The position numbers and the translations under genes are program-made. Below are positions 1-7,379 of a DNA stretch of 12,533 bases, in pieces. The notes beneath the pieces were generated by a model that was not told where the DNA came from, did not search any database, and worked only from the letters and a program-made list of their open reading frames with translations. Position 1 is the first letter of the stretch; every line of letters begins with the position of its first letter. Source of the stretch: an uncultured Collinsella sp. (lineage in GTDB: Bacteria; Actinomycetota; Coriobacteriia; Coriobacteriales; Coriobacteriaceae); the NCBI GenBank assembly GCA_900547025.1, contig UREZ01000052.1:1-12533 (forward strand), in the 5' to 3' direction.

Positions 1-30
1 GGTGCCGGCTCCGCTGCAAGCACGGGCACG

Positions 31-708
31 ATGAGCCTCCCAGGCTCGCCCGAGTTTGCCGCAGAGTCCCGCGCGCTCGACACGAGGTCGCTTGGCTACC
101 GCTTCGTCAAGCGCACCTTCGACATCGCGTTCAGCGCGTGCGTCTGCGTCGTGGGGCTCATCCCTGGCGCGGTGCTCTGTGCGTTCATTGCGGCCGATAC
201 CAAGGGCGCACCCATCTACGCTCACGAGCGCGCGGGGCGCTTCGGTCGCCCCATCCGCGTGCTCAAGTTCCGCTCCATGGTCGCCGACGCCAACGACGTG
301 GAGAAGTACCTCAGCCCCGAGCAGATCGAGGAGTGGCACCGCGAGCGGAAGGTCACAAACGATCCCCGCATCACCAAGCTAGGCCGCGTCCTGCGCAAGA
401 CTTCCCTGGACGAGCTGCCCCAGTTCTTCAACGTGCTCGCGGGCCAGCTCTCCGTCATCGGCCCTCGCGCCATCACCTACGAGGAGCTCGGGAACTTTAC
501 GCACGAGCAACAGGTGCAGGTGCTTGCCGTCCCGCAGGGCATTACCGGTGCCTGGCAGTCGGGCCCGCGCAACCTCGCGACCTTCGAGAACGGCCTGCGC
601 CAGGAGTTCGAGCTTGCCTACGCGAAGGGTGCCAGCCTCAAGGCAGACTGGAAGGTCTTCTTCAAGACCTTTGGCGTCATGTTCGGCAAGAAGAAGACGG
701 GGAGGTAG
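31..708 (+). CDS. Undecaprenyl-phosphate sugar phosphotransferase (initiating phosphoglycosyltransferase)
   Basis: Bacterial sugar transferase (monotopic phosphoglycosyltransferase) that moves a sugar-1-phosphate from a nucleotide sugar to undecaprenyl phosphate, the first step of repeat-unit assembly at the inner membrane face. A hydrophobic segment lies at about residues 32-54, after a basic YRFVKRTFD stretch. The family core follows: HERAGRFG, KFRSM, then DPRITKLGRVLRKTSLDELPQ. The Asp-Glu pair at residues 127-128 matches the catalytic dyad of this family, and SVIGPRAI follows. At 225 aa it resembles the short form of the family, without a long multi-pass N-terminus. The start is uncertain: no convincing ribosome-binding site precedes the ATG, and the frame stays open to the left edge, so the protein may begin outside the window. 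Its stop lies 3 nt before the next start. The sugar transferred cannot be told from sequence. Confidence 0.9.
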   Translation: MSLPGSPEFAAESRALDTRSLGYRFVKRTFDIAFSACVCVVGLIPGAVLCAFIAADTKGAPIYAHERAGRFGRPIRVLKFRSMVADANDVEKYLSPEQIEEWHRERKVTNDPRITKLGRVLRKTSLDELPQFFNVLAGQLSVIGPRAITYEELGNFTHEQQVQVLAVPQGITGAWQSGPRNLATFENGLRQEFELAYAKGASLKADWKVFFKTFGVMFGKKKTGR

Positions 709-711
709 CGC

Positions 712-1629
712 ATGAGTGCTGACAAACCCCTCGTCTCGATCGTGGTGCCGACCTACAAGCGCTCTGACAGGATTCGCGTGGCCCTGGACTCAATCGCCGC
801 GCAGGACTACGGCGCGGAGAACATCGAACTGATTGTAGTGAGCGACAATCGGCCGGAGTGGCCGGAAAGCGCCGAGACTGACGCGGCGGTCGCCCCCTAT
901 GCCGCGAGCCTTCCGCACTTTAGGCTGCTGCACACCTCCGGCCAGACCGGCGGCGGGGCGGCGCGCAACTACGCCTGCCGCCAGGCGACGGGCGAGTACC
1001 TCACGTTCCTCGACGATGACGACGAGTTCCTGCCTGACAAGGTGTCCACCCAGGTCGCCTTCATGCAGGAAAACTCCCTCGACATGAGCTGGCAGGATGT
1101 CTCGTGGTATGACGAACGTGGCCGGCTTGTGGAGCACCGCAGGCTCGACCATTGCGAGGACTTCTCCACCGAGGGTCTGCTGCGCGCGCACCTCCTAACG
1201 CCGATAAGCCCAACGGCCATCTATATGCTCAGGCGCGACCTGTTCGACCGCACTGAGGGTTTCGGCGAGGTGGCGACCGGCCAAGACTGGTGGCTGATGC
1301 TGCGCTGCATAGAGGCTGGCGCCCACATGGGCTACATGCCCGAGGTGCACGTGAGGCAGTACCTCCATTCCGGCGAGAGGCTCTCGCTTGGCAAGAACAA
1401 GGTAAACGGCGAGGTCGCAAGGCACGAGGTGGTGCGCGGCTACTACCCGCGCCTCAGCAAGAAGGATGTGCGCTACATCGAATTTCGCCACAACGCCGTG
1501 CTCGCCTTCGCTATGAAGCGCAGCAACCAGCCAGGCCAGGCTGTGATTTACGCCTTAAAGGCCATTGCCTCATCGCCCGCCGCCTGCGTCTCTGAGGCGC
1601 TGAAGTTCTTCGGCAAGGCGAAATCCTAA
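712..1629 (+). CDS. Family 2 glycosyltransferase
   Basis: GT-A fold glycosyltransferase of family GT2, expected to add one sugar from a nucleotide donor to the growing lipid-linked oligosaccharide in the cytosol. The N-terminus has the typical VSIVVPTYKRSDRIRVALDSI start (residues 8-28). An acidic metal- and donor-binding cluster of four Asp is at residues 101-104 (TFLDDDDEFLP). A later GQDWWLMLRC stretch around residue 190 fits the acceptor-side region of GT2 enzymes. There is no transmembrane segment, and 305 aa is usual for a soluble GT2. A GGGAGG-like site (ggggagg, ending 6 nt before the ATG) supports the start, and the 3-nt gap after the initiating transferase implies co-transcription. 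Donor and acceptor are not predictable. Confidence 0.9.
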   Translation: MSADKPLVSIVVPTYKRSDRIRVALDSIAAQDYGAENIELIVVSDNRPEWPESAETDAAVAPYAASLPHFRLLHTSGQTGGGAARNYACRQATGEYLTFLDDDDEFLPDKVSTQVAFMQENSLDMSWQDVSWYDERGRLVEHRRLDHCEDFSTEGLLRAHLLTPISPTAIYMLRRDLFDRTEGFGEVATGQDWWLMLRCIEAGAHMGYMPEVHVRQYLHSGERLSLGKNKVNGEVARHEVVRGYYPRLSKKDVRYIEFRHNAVLAFAMKRSNQPGQAVIYALKAIASSPAACVSEALKFFGKAKS

Positions 1630-1657
1630 CTATTTCATATGTGTGCCTGCTCTTAAC

Positions 1658-1663
1658 GAAAGG
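1658..1663 (+). promoter_or_regulatory. Ribosome-binding site that sets the ugd start
   Basis: GAAAGG lies 9 nt before the ATG at 1673. It favours that ATG over the in-frame GTG at 1643, which would add 10 residues (PALNERLND-like) not seen ahead of the Rossmann strand in this family. Confidence 0.6.
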
Positions 1664-1672
1664 TTGAATGAT

Positions 1673-2944
1673 ATGTCCGAAAAAATGAAGATAGCAGTCG
1701 CCGGCACCGGCTATGTGGGGCTCTCGTTGGCCGTTCTGCTCTCGCAGCACAACGAGGTGCGCGCGCTCGACATCGTCTCCGAGAAGGTAGAGAAGATTAA
1801 CGCTTTTCAGTCGCCCATCCAGGACGACGAGATTGAGCTCTTCCTGGCCGAGGCTAAGGCGGGCACGAGGAAGCTCGACCTGCATGCAACCGTGGACGTC
1901 GCCGAGGCCTATACAGGCGCGGATTTCGCCATCGTGGCCACGCCAACGAACTACGACTCGGACCGCAACTTTTTCGACACCTCGTCTGTTGAAGCCGCAA
2001 TTTCGGCAATCCGCTCGGTGAACCCGACGGCCTGGATTGTCATCAAGTCGACCATCCCTGTGGGTTACACTTCGTCGCTTCGCGAGACGCTTGGCGACAG
2101 CCGCATCATCTTCAGCCCCGAGTTCCTTCGAGAGAGCAAGGCGCTCTACGATAATTTGCACCCTAGCCGCATCGTTGTGGGCGCGCCCAAGGACGACGAG
2201 GAAGCTGTGAAGGCCGCAAAGACGTTTGCTGGGCTGCTCGCCCAAGGCGTCGGCCCCGCCGAGCTTGAGCGCACCAACCCTGATGGCACGACGGGCATCC
2301 CGCAGCTCGTTCTTGGTACCACCGAGGCGGAGGCCGTGAAGCTGTTCGCCAACACCTACCTGGCACTTCGCGTGGCGTACTTCAATGAGCTGGACACTTA
2401 CTGCGAGATGAGGGGACTCAACACCAAGGACGTCATCGATGGCGTGTGCCTAGAGCCCCGCATTGGCTCCCACTACAACAACCCCTCCTTCGGCTACGGC
2501 GGCTACTGCCTGCCCAAGGACACCAAGCAGTTGCTGGCCAACTATAAGGACGTGCCTCAGAACCTTATCGAGGCCATCGTCGATGCCAACCGCACTCGCA
2601 AGGACTACATTGCAGACGAGGTACTGCAACTGCTGTGGGACAAGGTATACGAAGGCAAGGAGAAGCCCGTGGCGGGCGTGTACCGCCTGACCATGAAGTC
2701 GAACTCCGACAATTTCCGCGCCAGTTCCATCCAGGGCGTTATGAAGCGCGTGAAGGCCAAGGGAGTGCCGGTCGTTGTCTACGAGCCAACGCTGGACGCG
2801 CCGGAATTCTTCGGTTCCGAGGTGACGCATGACCTTGAGAGGTTCAAGGCCGAGTGCGACGTGATCATTGCCAACCGGTGGAGCGACGATCTGGCCGATG
2901 TTGCCGGCAAGGTGTATACCCGCGACCTATTCAAGAGGGATTAG
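1673..2944 (+). CDS. ugd: UDP-glucose 6-dehydrogenase
   Basis: NAD-dependent oxidation of UDP-glucose to UDP-glucuronate in the cytosol, the committed step to uronic acid donors. From the ATG at 1673 the protein is 423 aa. It opens with MKIAVAGTGYVGLS, whose GxGxxG motif (Gly11, Gly13, Gly16) binds NAD. It continues with VATPTNYD (about 88-95), KSTIPVGYT (125-133) and FSPEFLRESKALYDNLHPSRIVVG (147-170). The catalytic thiol is Cys279 in GYGGYCLPKDTK, which forms the thioester intermediate. The C-terminal UDP-binding region is complete (YRLTMKSNSDNFRASS). The overall pattern resembles enterobacterial Ugd of roughly 390 aa, with a few extra residues. A 43-nt gap separates it from the GT2 gene, and the next start follows 5 nt after its stop. 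It would feed the 4-epimerase at 10083 and supply GlcA for the C5-epimerase at 4239. Confidence 0.96.
   Translation: MSEKMKIAVAGTGYVGLSLAVLLSQHNEVRALDIVSEKVEKINAFQSPIQDDEIELFLAEAKAGTRKLDLHATVDVAEAYTGADFAIVATPTNYDSDRNFFDTSSVEAAISAIRSVNPTAWIVIKSTIPVGYTSSLRETLGDSRIIFSPEFLRESKALYDNLHPSRIVVGAPKDDEEAVKAAKTFAGLLAQGVGPAELERTNPDGTTGIPQLVLGTTEAEAVKLFANTYLALRVAYFNELDTYCEMRGLNTKDVIDGVCLEPRIGSHYNNPSFGYGGYCLPKDTKQLLANYKDVPQNLIEAIVDANRTRKDYIADEVLQLLWDKVYEGKEKPVAGVYRLTMKSNSDNFRASSIQGVMKRVKAKGVPVVVYEPTLDAPEFFGSEVTHDLERFKAECDVIIANRWSDDLADVAGKVYTRDLFKRD
2933..2940 (+). promoter_or_regulatory. Ribosome-binding site that sets the GTG start at 2950
   Basis: AAGAGGGA inside the last ugd codons lies 9 nt before GTG 2950. 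An in-frame ATG at 2854 would give a 91-nt overlap with ugd and an N-terminus that does not look like a glycosyltransferase, so GTG 2950 is preferred. Confidence 0.55.
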
Positions 2945-2949
2945 TATTT

Positions 2950-4242
2950 GTGGCGATTACTGCTGATAAAAAAAAGAGACGGCTGCTCCTTCTGACGAGG
3001 AGGTTCCCCTTTAACCGCGGCGAGGTCGCCGCTGAGTCCTATCTCGAGAACGAGATAGGCGTTCTTTCGACCTATTTCGACGAGGTGCTCGCCGTGGGGA
3101 CCGAGGCGCAGCCGGGTGACGCGCCCACCTGCGCGCTGCCGGGCAATGTGACGCCCCTGGCCTTGGGTTGCGGTAATACCTCCAAGGACAAGGCTTTGCT
3201 TGCAGTCAAAGGGATCGCGTTTCCCCTTTTGGGCGGTGCGGACGTTCGTGAGGCCTATGCCACAGAATCCGTTCATGGAATCGGAAAGCGCGTGTTTCGG
3301 GGCTACTTTGCCGCGAGGGCGAAGGCAAAGGCGGACGTGCTTGCGGAGGAACTGGTCCGCTTTGGCTTTGAGCCCACGCACATATACAGCTTTTGGCTTT
3401 ACGACACCGCTTTGGTCGCTGCTTGGCTGACCGGCACGTACCCATGTGCACGCGCCGTTGCGCGTGCACATGGGTACGATCTGTATGCGGATCGTACCCA
3501 TGTGCATTATTTGCCCTTCCGGGGATACCTCCTATCCAAGCTTTCCGGAGTGCTTCCCTGCTCGAAAGACGGGGAGGAATACATAAACGCGAACTGGCCG
3601 GGCCATGAGGGCAAGGTGACGACCTCCTATCTCGGAACGCGGGAGATGCCAGACAAGTCCGGCGAGCCGTTGACCTGCCCGTTGCGGGTCGTCTCGTGCT
3701 CGCGTATTGTCGACGTTAAGCGCGTGCCTCTTCTTGCTAAGGCTGTCACCCTTCTTGATGCCGAAGGGCTTCGCGTCGAATGGACCCATTACGGCGACGG
3801 CCCACAGCTCGAGGAGGCGAGGGCCGCCTGCTCGTTGCTGACGCACTCCACCGCGAAGTTCGCGGGGGCTTTGCCGAACGACGCGCTTTTGGGGGAGTAC
3901 GCAGCGAAGCATTTCGACGTCTTCGTGAACGTCTCGTCAAGCGAGGGCCTGCCGCTTTCGATCATGGAGGCCTGCGGATTCGGCATTCCCGTCATCGCCA
4001 CGGACGTTGGCGGAACCCACGAGATAGTAAGCGATGGCGTCAACGGTTTTCTCCTACCTAGCGACTGTGGACCGGAAGATGTCGCCGCGGCCATAAAGCG
4101 ATTCGTCTTTTTGGGCAAGGCCGAAGGGTCTTCTATGAGGCGCGCTGCAAGGGCCGTTTGGGAGAGGGACTTCCGTTTGGAGGCCAACGTGGAGGGGCTT
4201 GTGCGCTCGCTCGGAGTCGATTACAGAAACGAAGGTGAATGA
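2950..4242 (+). CDS. Family 4 (GT-B) glycosyltransferase carrying an intragenic triple palindrome
   Basis: GT-B retaining glycosyltransferase (GT4 / 'glycosyltransferases group 1'), cytosolic face, adding a sugar to the repeat unit. From GTG 2950 it is 430 aa. The N-terminal acceptor domain begins with RRLLLLTRRFPFNRGEV. ARAHGYDLY (residues 171-179) is a block I recognise from capsule GT4 enzymes. The C-terminal donor domain has CSRIVDVKRVPLLAKA and HYGDGPQLEEA, then the E-x7-E motif with Glu332 and Glu340 (SSEGLPLSIMEACGFGIPVIATDVGG). Its final TGA overlaps the next ATG (ATGA at 4239-4242), so translation is probably coupled. Oddities are an A8 tract at codons 6-9, a 9-bp hairpin near the 5' end, and three alternating copies of one motif at 3437-3506. 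The frame is intact throughout. Confidence 0.9.
   Translation: MAITADKKKRRLLLLTRRFPFNRGEVAAESYLENEIGVLSTYFDEVLAVGTEAQPGDAPTCALPGNVTPLALGCGNTSKDKALLAVKGIAFPLLGGADVREAYATESVHGIGKRVFRGYFAARAKAKADVLAEELVRFGFEPTHIYSFWLYDTALVAAWLTGTYPCARAVARAHGYDLYADRTHVHYLPFRGYLLSKLSGVLPCSKDGEEYINANWPGHEGKVTTSYLGTREMPDKSGEPLTCPLRVVSCSRIVDVKRVPLLAKAVTLLDAEGLRVEWTHYGDGPQLEEARAACSLLTHSTAKFAGALPNDALLGEYAAKHFDVFVNVSSSEGLPLSIMEACGFGIPVIATDVGGTHEIVSDGVNGFLLPSDCGPEDVAAAIKRFVFLGKAEGSSMRRAARAVWERDFRLEANVEGLVRSLGVDYRNEGE
2968..2975 (+). repeat. A8 homopolymer tract near the start of the GT4 gene
   Basis: Eight A in a row encode part of DKKKRR at residues 6-10. In the reading frame the tract includes A AAA AAG, the classical slippery heptamer for -1 frameshifting. 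Loss of one A, or a -1 shift, runs into a TGA within about seven codons (near 2992), so slippage would silence the gene. Confidence 0.7.
3038..3059. repeat. 9-bp perfect inverted repeat inside the GT4 gene
   Basis: Arms cctatctcg (3038-3046) and cgagatagg (3051-3059) are perfectly complementary around a 4-nt loop. A stem this long is near the level expected by chance in a window of this size, so it is recorded mainly because the same gene holds far stronger inverted repeats downstream. Confidence 0.5.
3437..3506. repeat. Three alternating-orientation copies of one motif forming two overlapping perfect hairpins
   Basis: Copy 1 (3437-3455, cgtacccatgtgcacgcgc) and copy 2 (3460-3478) are perfect reverse complements over 19 bp around a 4-nt loop. 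Copy 2, read as 3465-3481, is also a perfect 17-bp reverse complement of copy 3 (3490-3506) around an 8-nt loop. The middle copy can pair with either flank but not both, so the hairpins exclude each other. The shared core cgtacccatgtgca is used in two different forward reading frames (copies 1 and 3) and in reverse (copy 2), so amino acid conservation does not explain it. The block encodes residues 163-186 with no frame disruption. Chance occurrence of a 19-bp perfect hairpin here is negligible. Confidence 0.95.
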
Positions 4243-5189
4243 TGGGCCAGATTGCGCAGAAGATGACCATGCTCAAAAGGTGGAGCAAAATGCTCACTGG
4301 CAAGACGGCTGTGGCCGTAGAGCAGAGCTTGGGCAGGGCCTATAATGTCGGACAGTTGTCCGGGTACTACAACGATTTGACCGGCAAGGTCACTGGCAGT
4401 ACTCTGCTCGACGAGGGCGGTGTCCCTGTTAGCGTCATCGCCGGTGGGGCGCGGGTGCATTTCCCCATCGCCATTTTCCAATACGGTTTGGGCTGTTACG
4501 ACTTGAGCATTCTCAGGTCGGATGAAGTTGAGCGCTTTCTCGACGCACTAAGGGTATGCTCGGATTGGGCGATCGGCGCCCAGCGGGATGACGGCTCTTG
4601 GGACGCATTTGGTCCGATAGGCAGCGCTAAGTACTCCGTCTCCTCGATGGCCCAAGGCGAGGGGTGCTCGATGCTGCTGAGGGCCCATGCGGCTTTCGGG
4701 GACGAGTGCTATAGAGTTGCGGCGCTGAAAGCTGCCGAGTTCATGCTTATCGACATGGACAATGGCGGCGTGTCGTCGCATGACGGGGGAGAACTGTTCC
4801 TGGAGGAGTACCCTCAACGCCCCAGGCGCAGTGTCATGAACGGTTGGGTGTTTAGCCTTTTCGGTCTCTATGACGCATCGTTGGTCGATGCGCGCTTCGC
4901 CGGGCCATTCAAGCACTCTGCGGAGACGTTGGCTTGCCATTTGGATGACTACGACGCCGGCTTCTGGTCTTATTACGACATGGAAAAGCGTATCGCCTCT
5001 CCCGCCTACCATCATCTACATATAGCGCAGCTCCGCGCAATGGCGGATCTTTCAGGCGACGCAAGGTTCGCGGTGAAGGCCGAGGTATACGAGCGCTATC
5101 AGGAATCTCCGGCCAACCGCAGGAAGGCGATTGCTAAAAAGGCGCTGCAGAAGCTGATCGAGAAATCCGATGCGGTGATCGTCCAATGA
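4239..5189 (+). CDS. D-glucuronyl C5-epimerase family protein
   Basis: Related to the catalytic C-terminal region of heparan D-glucuronyl C5-epimerase (Glce; C5-epimerase C-terminal domain), which inverts C5 of glucuronate within a glycan to give L-iduronate. Blocks recognised from the family, in order: SGYYNDLTGKV (41-51), FPIAIFQYGLGCYDL (75-89), SAKYSVSSMAQGEGCSMLLRAH (129-150), FLEEYPQRP (187-195), VMNGWVFSLFGLYD (199-212), SYYD (244-247) and AYHHLHIAQLRAM (256-268). The last three match VLNGFMYSLIGLYD, TIYD and DYHTTHINQL of the vertebrate enzyme as I recall it. The domain fills nearly all 316 aa. I see no signal peptide or membrane segment, so it is probably cytosolic. ATGATG offers two starts; gaaggtga precedes both. 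It overlaps both neighbours by 4 nt. The polymer and direction of epimerisation are inferred, and activity is unproven. Confidence 0.85.
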   Translation: MMGQIAQKMTMLKRWSKMLTGKTAVAVEQSLGRAYNVGQLSGYYNDLTGKVTGSTLLDEGGVPVSVIAGGARVHFPIAIFQYGLGCYDLSILRSDEVERFLDALRVCSDWAIGAQRDDGSWDAFGPIGSAKYSVSSMAQGEGCSMLLRAHAAFGDECYRVAALKAAEFMLIDMDNGGVSSHDGGELFLEEYPQRPRRSVMNGWVFSLFGLYDASLVDARFAGPFKHSAETLACHLDDYDAGFWSYYDMEKRIASPAYHHLHIAQLRAMADLSGDARFAVKAEVYERYQESPANRRKAIAKKALQKLIEKSDAVIVQ

Positions 5190-6289
5190 AGAAGGCCCTC
5201 TATATCGTGACCTCGATGGACACCGGCGGGGCCGAGACGGTATTCATGAAGTATTACCGGGCTTTGGACAAGTCGCGCTATCAGCTCGACTTCTGTGTGT
5301 CGTCCGACGTGCCGGGCTTTTACGACGCCGAAATCGAGTCGATGGGCGGCAGAATTGTGCACACAGTCAAGAAGACCGAGGCCGGGCCGGTCGCTTCGTT
5401 CAAGCGGCTCATGCAGATAGCCCGGGACGGCGGTTATTGCTGTGCTGTCAGGTCGTCTCAGCACAGCCTTTCCTGTCTTGATTTGCTCGCCATGAGATTC
5501 GGAGGCGTGTCCAGAACCATATTCAGGTCAAGCAACACGGGTACAGTTTCGAACAGCAAAAAGGAGACCCTGCTGCACAATCTTTTCAAGCCCCTTGTCA
5601 GGGTTGCGGCGACCGACTTCGCCGCCCCGTCTACCGAGGCGGGCGTCTACATGTTCGGCAAGGCGGGGGTATCGGGGCCGCGTTTCCATCTCATGAAGAA
5701 CGCGCTCAACCTCGAGGACTACGCCTATGACGCTTCGACACGGGACGATGTTAAGCGCGAACTGGGCGTTCCTGCCGAGTCCTATGTCGTCGGGCACGTC
5801 GGGAGGTTCAGTGAGCAGAAGAACCACCTCTTCCTTGTCGATGTTTTTGCTGAAATCGCCCGGAGAAGGCCAGACGCCGTCCTCATTCTCGTCGGCAAAG
5901 GCGAGACACGCACGGCCGTTGAGAGGCGCGTTGCCGAGCTCGGATTGACCGATAGGGTGGTGTTTGCCGGGGTTAGGAGCGATGTCCGCCGTCTCTATTC
6001 GGCTATGGACGTCTTCATCTTCCCCTCTGTCTACGAAGGCCTGCCGAACGTCGTCGTCGAGGCGCAGGCAAACGGACTCCCTTGCGTGATTAGCGACTCC
6101 ATCACGCGGGAGGTTGGCATTTGCGAGAACGTCGTTTACAAAAGTCTGGGCGACGCTCTGGACGAATGGGCCGACGCCGCGCTCTCCGCGGATCGCATAG
6201 GGTCAAGCGCCAGTGCGAGGGATTTGAAAGGCTCGGGCTATGAAATCAATTCGGAGCTTCCCGGTTTCGTGAGGCTGGTATTCGGATGA
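5186..6289 (+). CDS. Family 4 glycosyltransferase (EpsF-like)
   Basis: Second GT-B family 4 glycosyltransferase, 367 aa, expected to add another sugar to the lipid-linked repeat unit. The N-terminal domain opens with MKKALYIVTSMDTGGAETVFMKYYRAL. The GGAE at 14-17 and the short overall length recall EpsF-like GT4 enzymes. The donor domain has VVGHVGRFSEQKNHLFLVDVF (201-221), LVGKGE (235-240), VVFAGVRSDV and the E-x7-E motif with Glu284 and Glu292 (YEGLPNVVVEAQANGLPCVISD). No separate ribosome-binding site is evident before the ATG, which overlaps the epimerase stop (ATGA), so expression probably relies on translational coupling. Its own stop overlaps the polymerase start in the same way. Donor and linkage are unknown. 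Confidence 0.92.
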   Translation: MKKALYIVTSMDTGGAETVFMKYYRALDKSRYQLDFCVSSDVPGFYDAEIESMGGRIVHTVKKTEAGPVASFKRLMQIARDGGYCCAVRSSQHSLSCLDLLAMRFGGVSRTIFRSSNTGTVSNSKKETLLHNLFKPLVRVAATDFAAPSTEAGVYMFGKAGVSGPRFHLMKNALNLEDYAYDASTRDDVKRELGVPAESYVVGHVGRFSEQKNHLFLVDVFAEIARRRPDAVLILVGKGETRTAVERRVAELGLTDRVVFAGVRSDVRRLYSAMDVFIFPSVYEGLPNVVVEAQANGLPCVISDSITREVGICENVVYKSLGDALDEWADAALSADRIGSSASARDLKGSGYEINSELPGFVRLVFG

Positions 6290-7374
6290 ACTTTATCGAA
6301 ACATCGCTTTTCTACTTTCTTGTCGTTTTGCTTTCAGCGGCGCTTGCGCGCATGTCGGAAAACGGCAAGAGTAAGGCTGGGCTGGTCGCTGCCGTGGTTC
6401 TTCTTACCGCCGTCGGGGGCTTGAGGTCGTATGCGGTTGGGCAGGATACCCTGGGTTATAAAGAGGGAATCGAGTACTTCTACGCGTATGGGACCACGAT
6501 GTGGAACCATACGTTCAGCGTTCCGTACGGTGTCTTCACAAGTGCGGTGCTCCATATCTGTAACAATTACTCGTTCTTGCTCGTCGTCGAGTCGCTGATC
6601 ACCAACGCCTTTTTTGCTTTCAGGCTTTGGGATTTTAGACGAACGGCATCGCTCTCGTTTGCGATGTTCGTCTATACGGCAACGGTGTTCCCGCTGTCTA
6701 TGTGTCTGACGTGCCAGATGATTGCAGTCTCGCTGGTTTTCTACGCAACCAGGTTTTTAGAACAGAATAAGCCGTTGCTTTTTTGCACTTGGTGGGCTGT
6801 TGGCGCTCTTTTGCACGCGTCCGCCCTGATAGGGGTCCTATTCCTCATCTACTACCTATTTTCCAACAAAAGCAAGAGCCGATCGCAGTTCGCCGCGAAG
6901 ATGCTTGCATCGGTTGCCCTGCTGTTCCTGGCAGCTTATGCGGGCTCTAAGCTCGTCGACCGGTATGCGCGTTACTCCGTGAACGAATCGAGCATCGGGT
7001 TGATGGTTTTTGCGCAGGCGACCGTCCTCGCGATCGCATATTTCGTCAGCCGCGAAACTGCGAATGTTGCCCCTGTTGAGAGCGACGGAACGTCGCGGCT
7101 CAAAGCCAACCGGATGCCGCTCGTGTTTTACGCTTTAGGCATTTTGGCTTCGGCGTCCTCTTATGTGATTGCCAACGCCGGCCGCATAGCCTATTACTTC
7201 ACCGTATTAGGCCCCGTGATTTTCGGAGGCTTCGTGAAGGACGCTCGGAAAATAAAAGCCCGTTTTTGTCTTGGCTGTTTTCTAGTTGTCTGGTTCCTTT
7301 TCTACGCCTTTTATGCCTATCTGCTTCATACCGGGCTTGGTATCGAGTCTTATTCGTTCGTCTGGATGGGGTAA
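6286..7374 (+). CDS. EpsG/Wzy-like polysaccharide polymerase
   Basis: Polytopic membrane protein of 362 aa resembling the EpsG family and likely the Wzy-type polymerase joining flipped repeat units outside the membrane. Hydrophobic segments fall at about 8-23, 31-46, 84-110, 122-155, 164-192, 205-220, 238-254, 277-297, 303-317 and 327-347, suggesting about ten passes. Family-like signatures are GGLRSYAVGQDTLGYKEGI (44-62), with an Arg followed by G-x-D-T-x-x-Y, and LLHASAL (175-181), the His-x-Ser-Ala pattern of EpsG proteins. It ends a four-gene block joined by ATGA overlaps. Its G+C is visibly lower than the first genes (about 50% in the first full 60-nt line, against about 68% in a line of the initiating transferase). 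Polymerases are poorly conserved, so the role rests on topology, motifs and context. Confidence 0.8.
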   Translation: MNFIETSLFYFLVVLLSAALARMSENGKSKAGLVAAVVLLTAVGGLRSYAVGQDTLGYKEGIEYFYAYGTTMWNHTFSVPYGVFTSAVLHICNNYSFLLVVESLITNAFFAFRLWDFRRTASLSFAMFVYTATVFPLSMCLTCQMIAVSLVFYATRFLEQNKPLLFCTWWAVGALLHASALIGVLFLIYYLFSNKSKSRSQFAAKMLASVALLFLAAYAGSKLVDRYARYSVNESSIGLMVFAQATVLAIAYFVSRETANVAPVESDGTSRLKANRMPLVFYALGILASASSYVIANAGRIAYYFTVLGPVIFGGFVKDARKIKARFCLGCFLVVWFLFYAFYAYLLHTGLGIESYSFVWMG

Positions 7375-7379
7375 ATAGT

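Noticed and set aside
1511..2245. Open frame on the - strand (244 codons) opposite GT2 and ugd
   Set aside because: Both + strand genes have full family motifs across this stretch; the antisense product has no recognisable domain.
2854..2949. Upstream ATG as the start of the first GT4 gene
   Set aside because: It would overlap ugd by 91 nt and give an Arg-rich N-terminus unlike GT4 proteins; GTG 2950 has a well-spaced ribosome-binding site.
3437..3506. CRISPR-like repeats or an inserted mobile element
   Set aside because: There are only three copies in alternating orientation with 4-nt and 8-nt gaps and no spacers, and the reading frame and family motif run through without an insertion.
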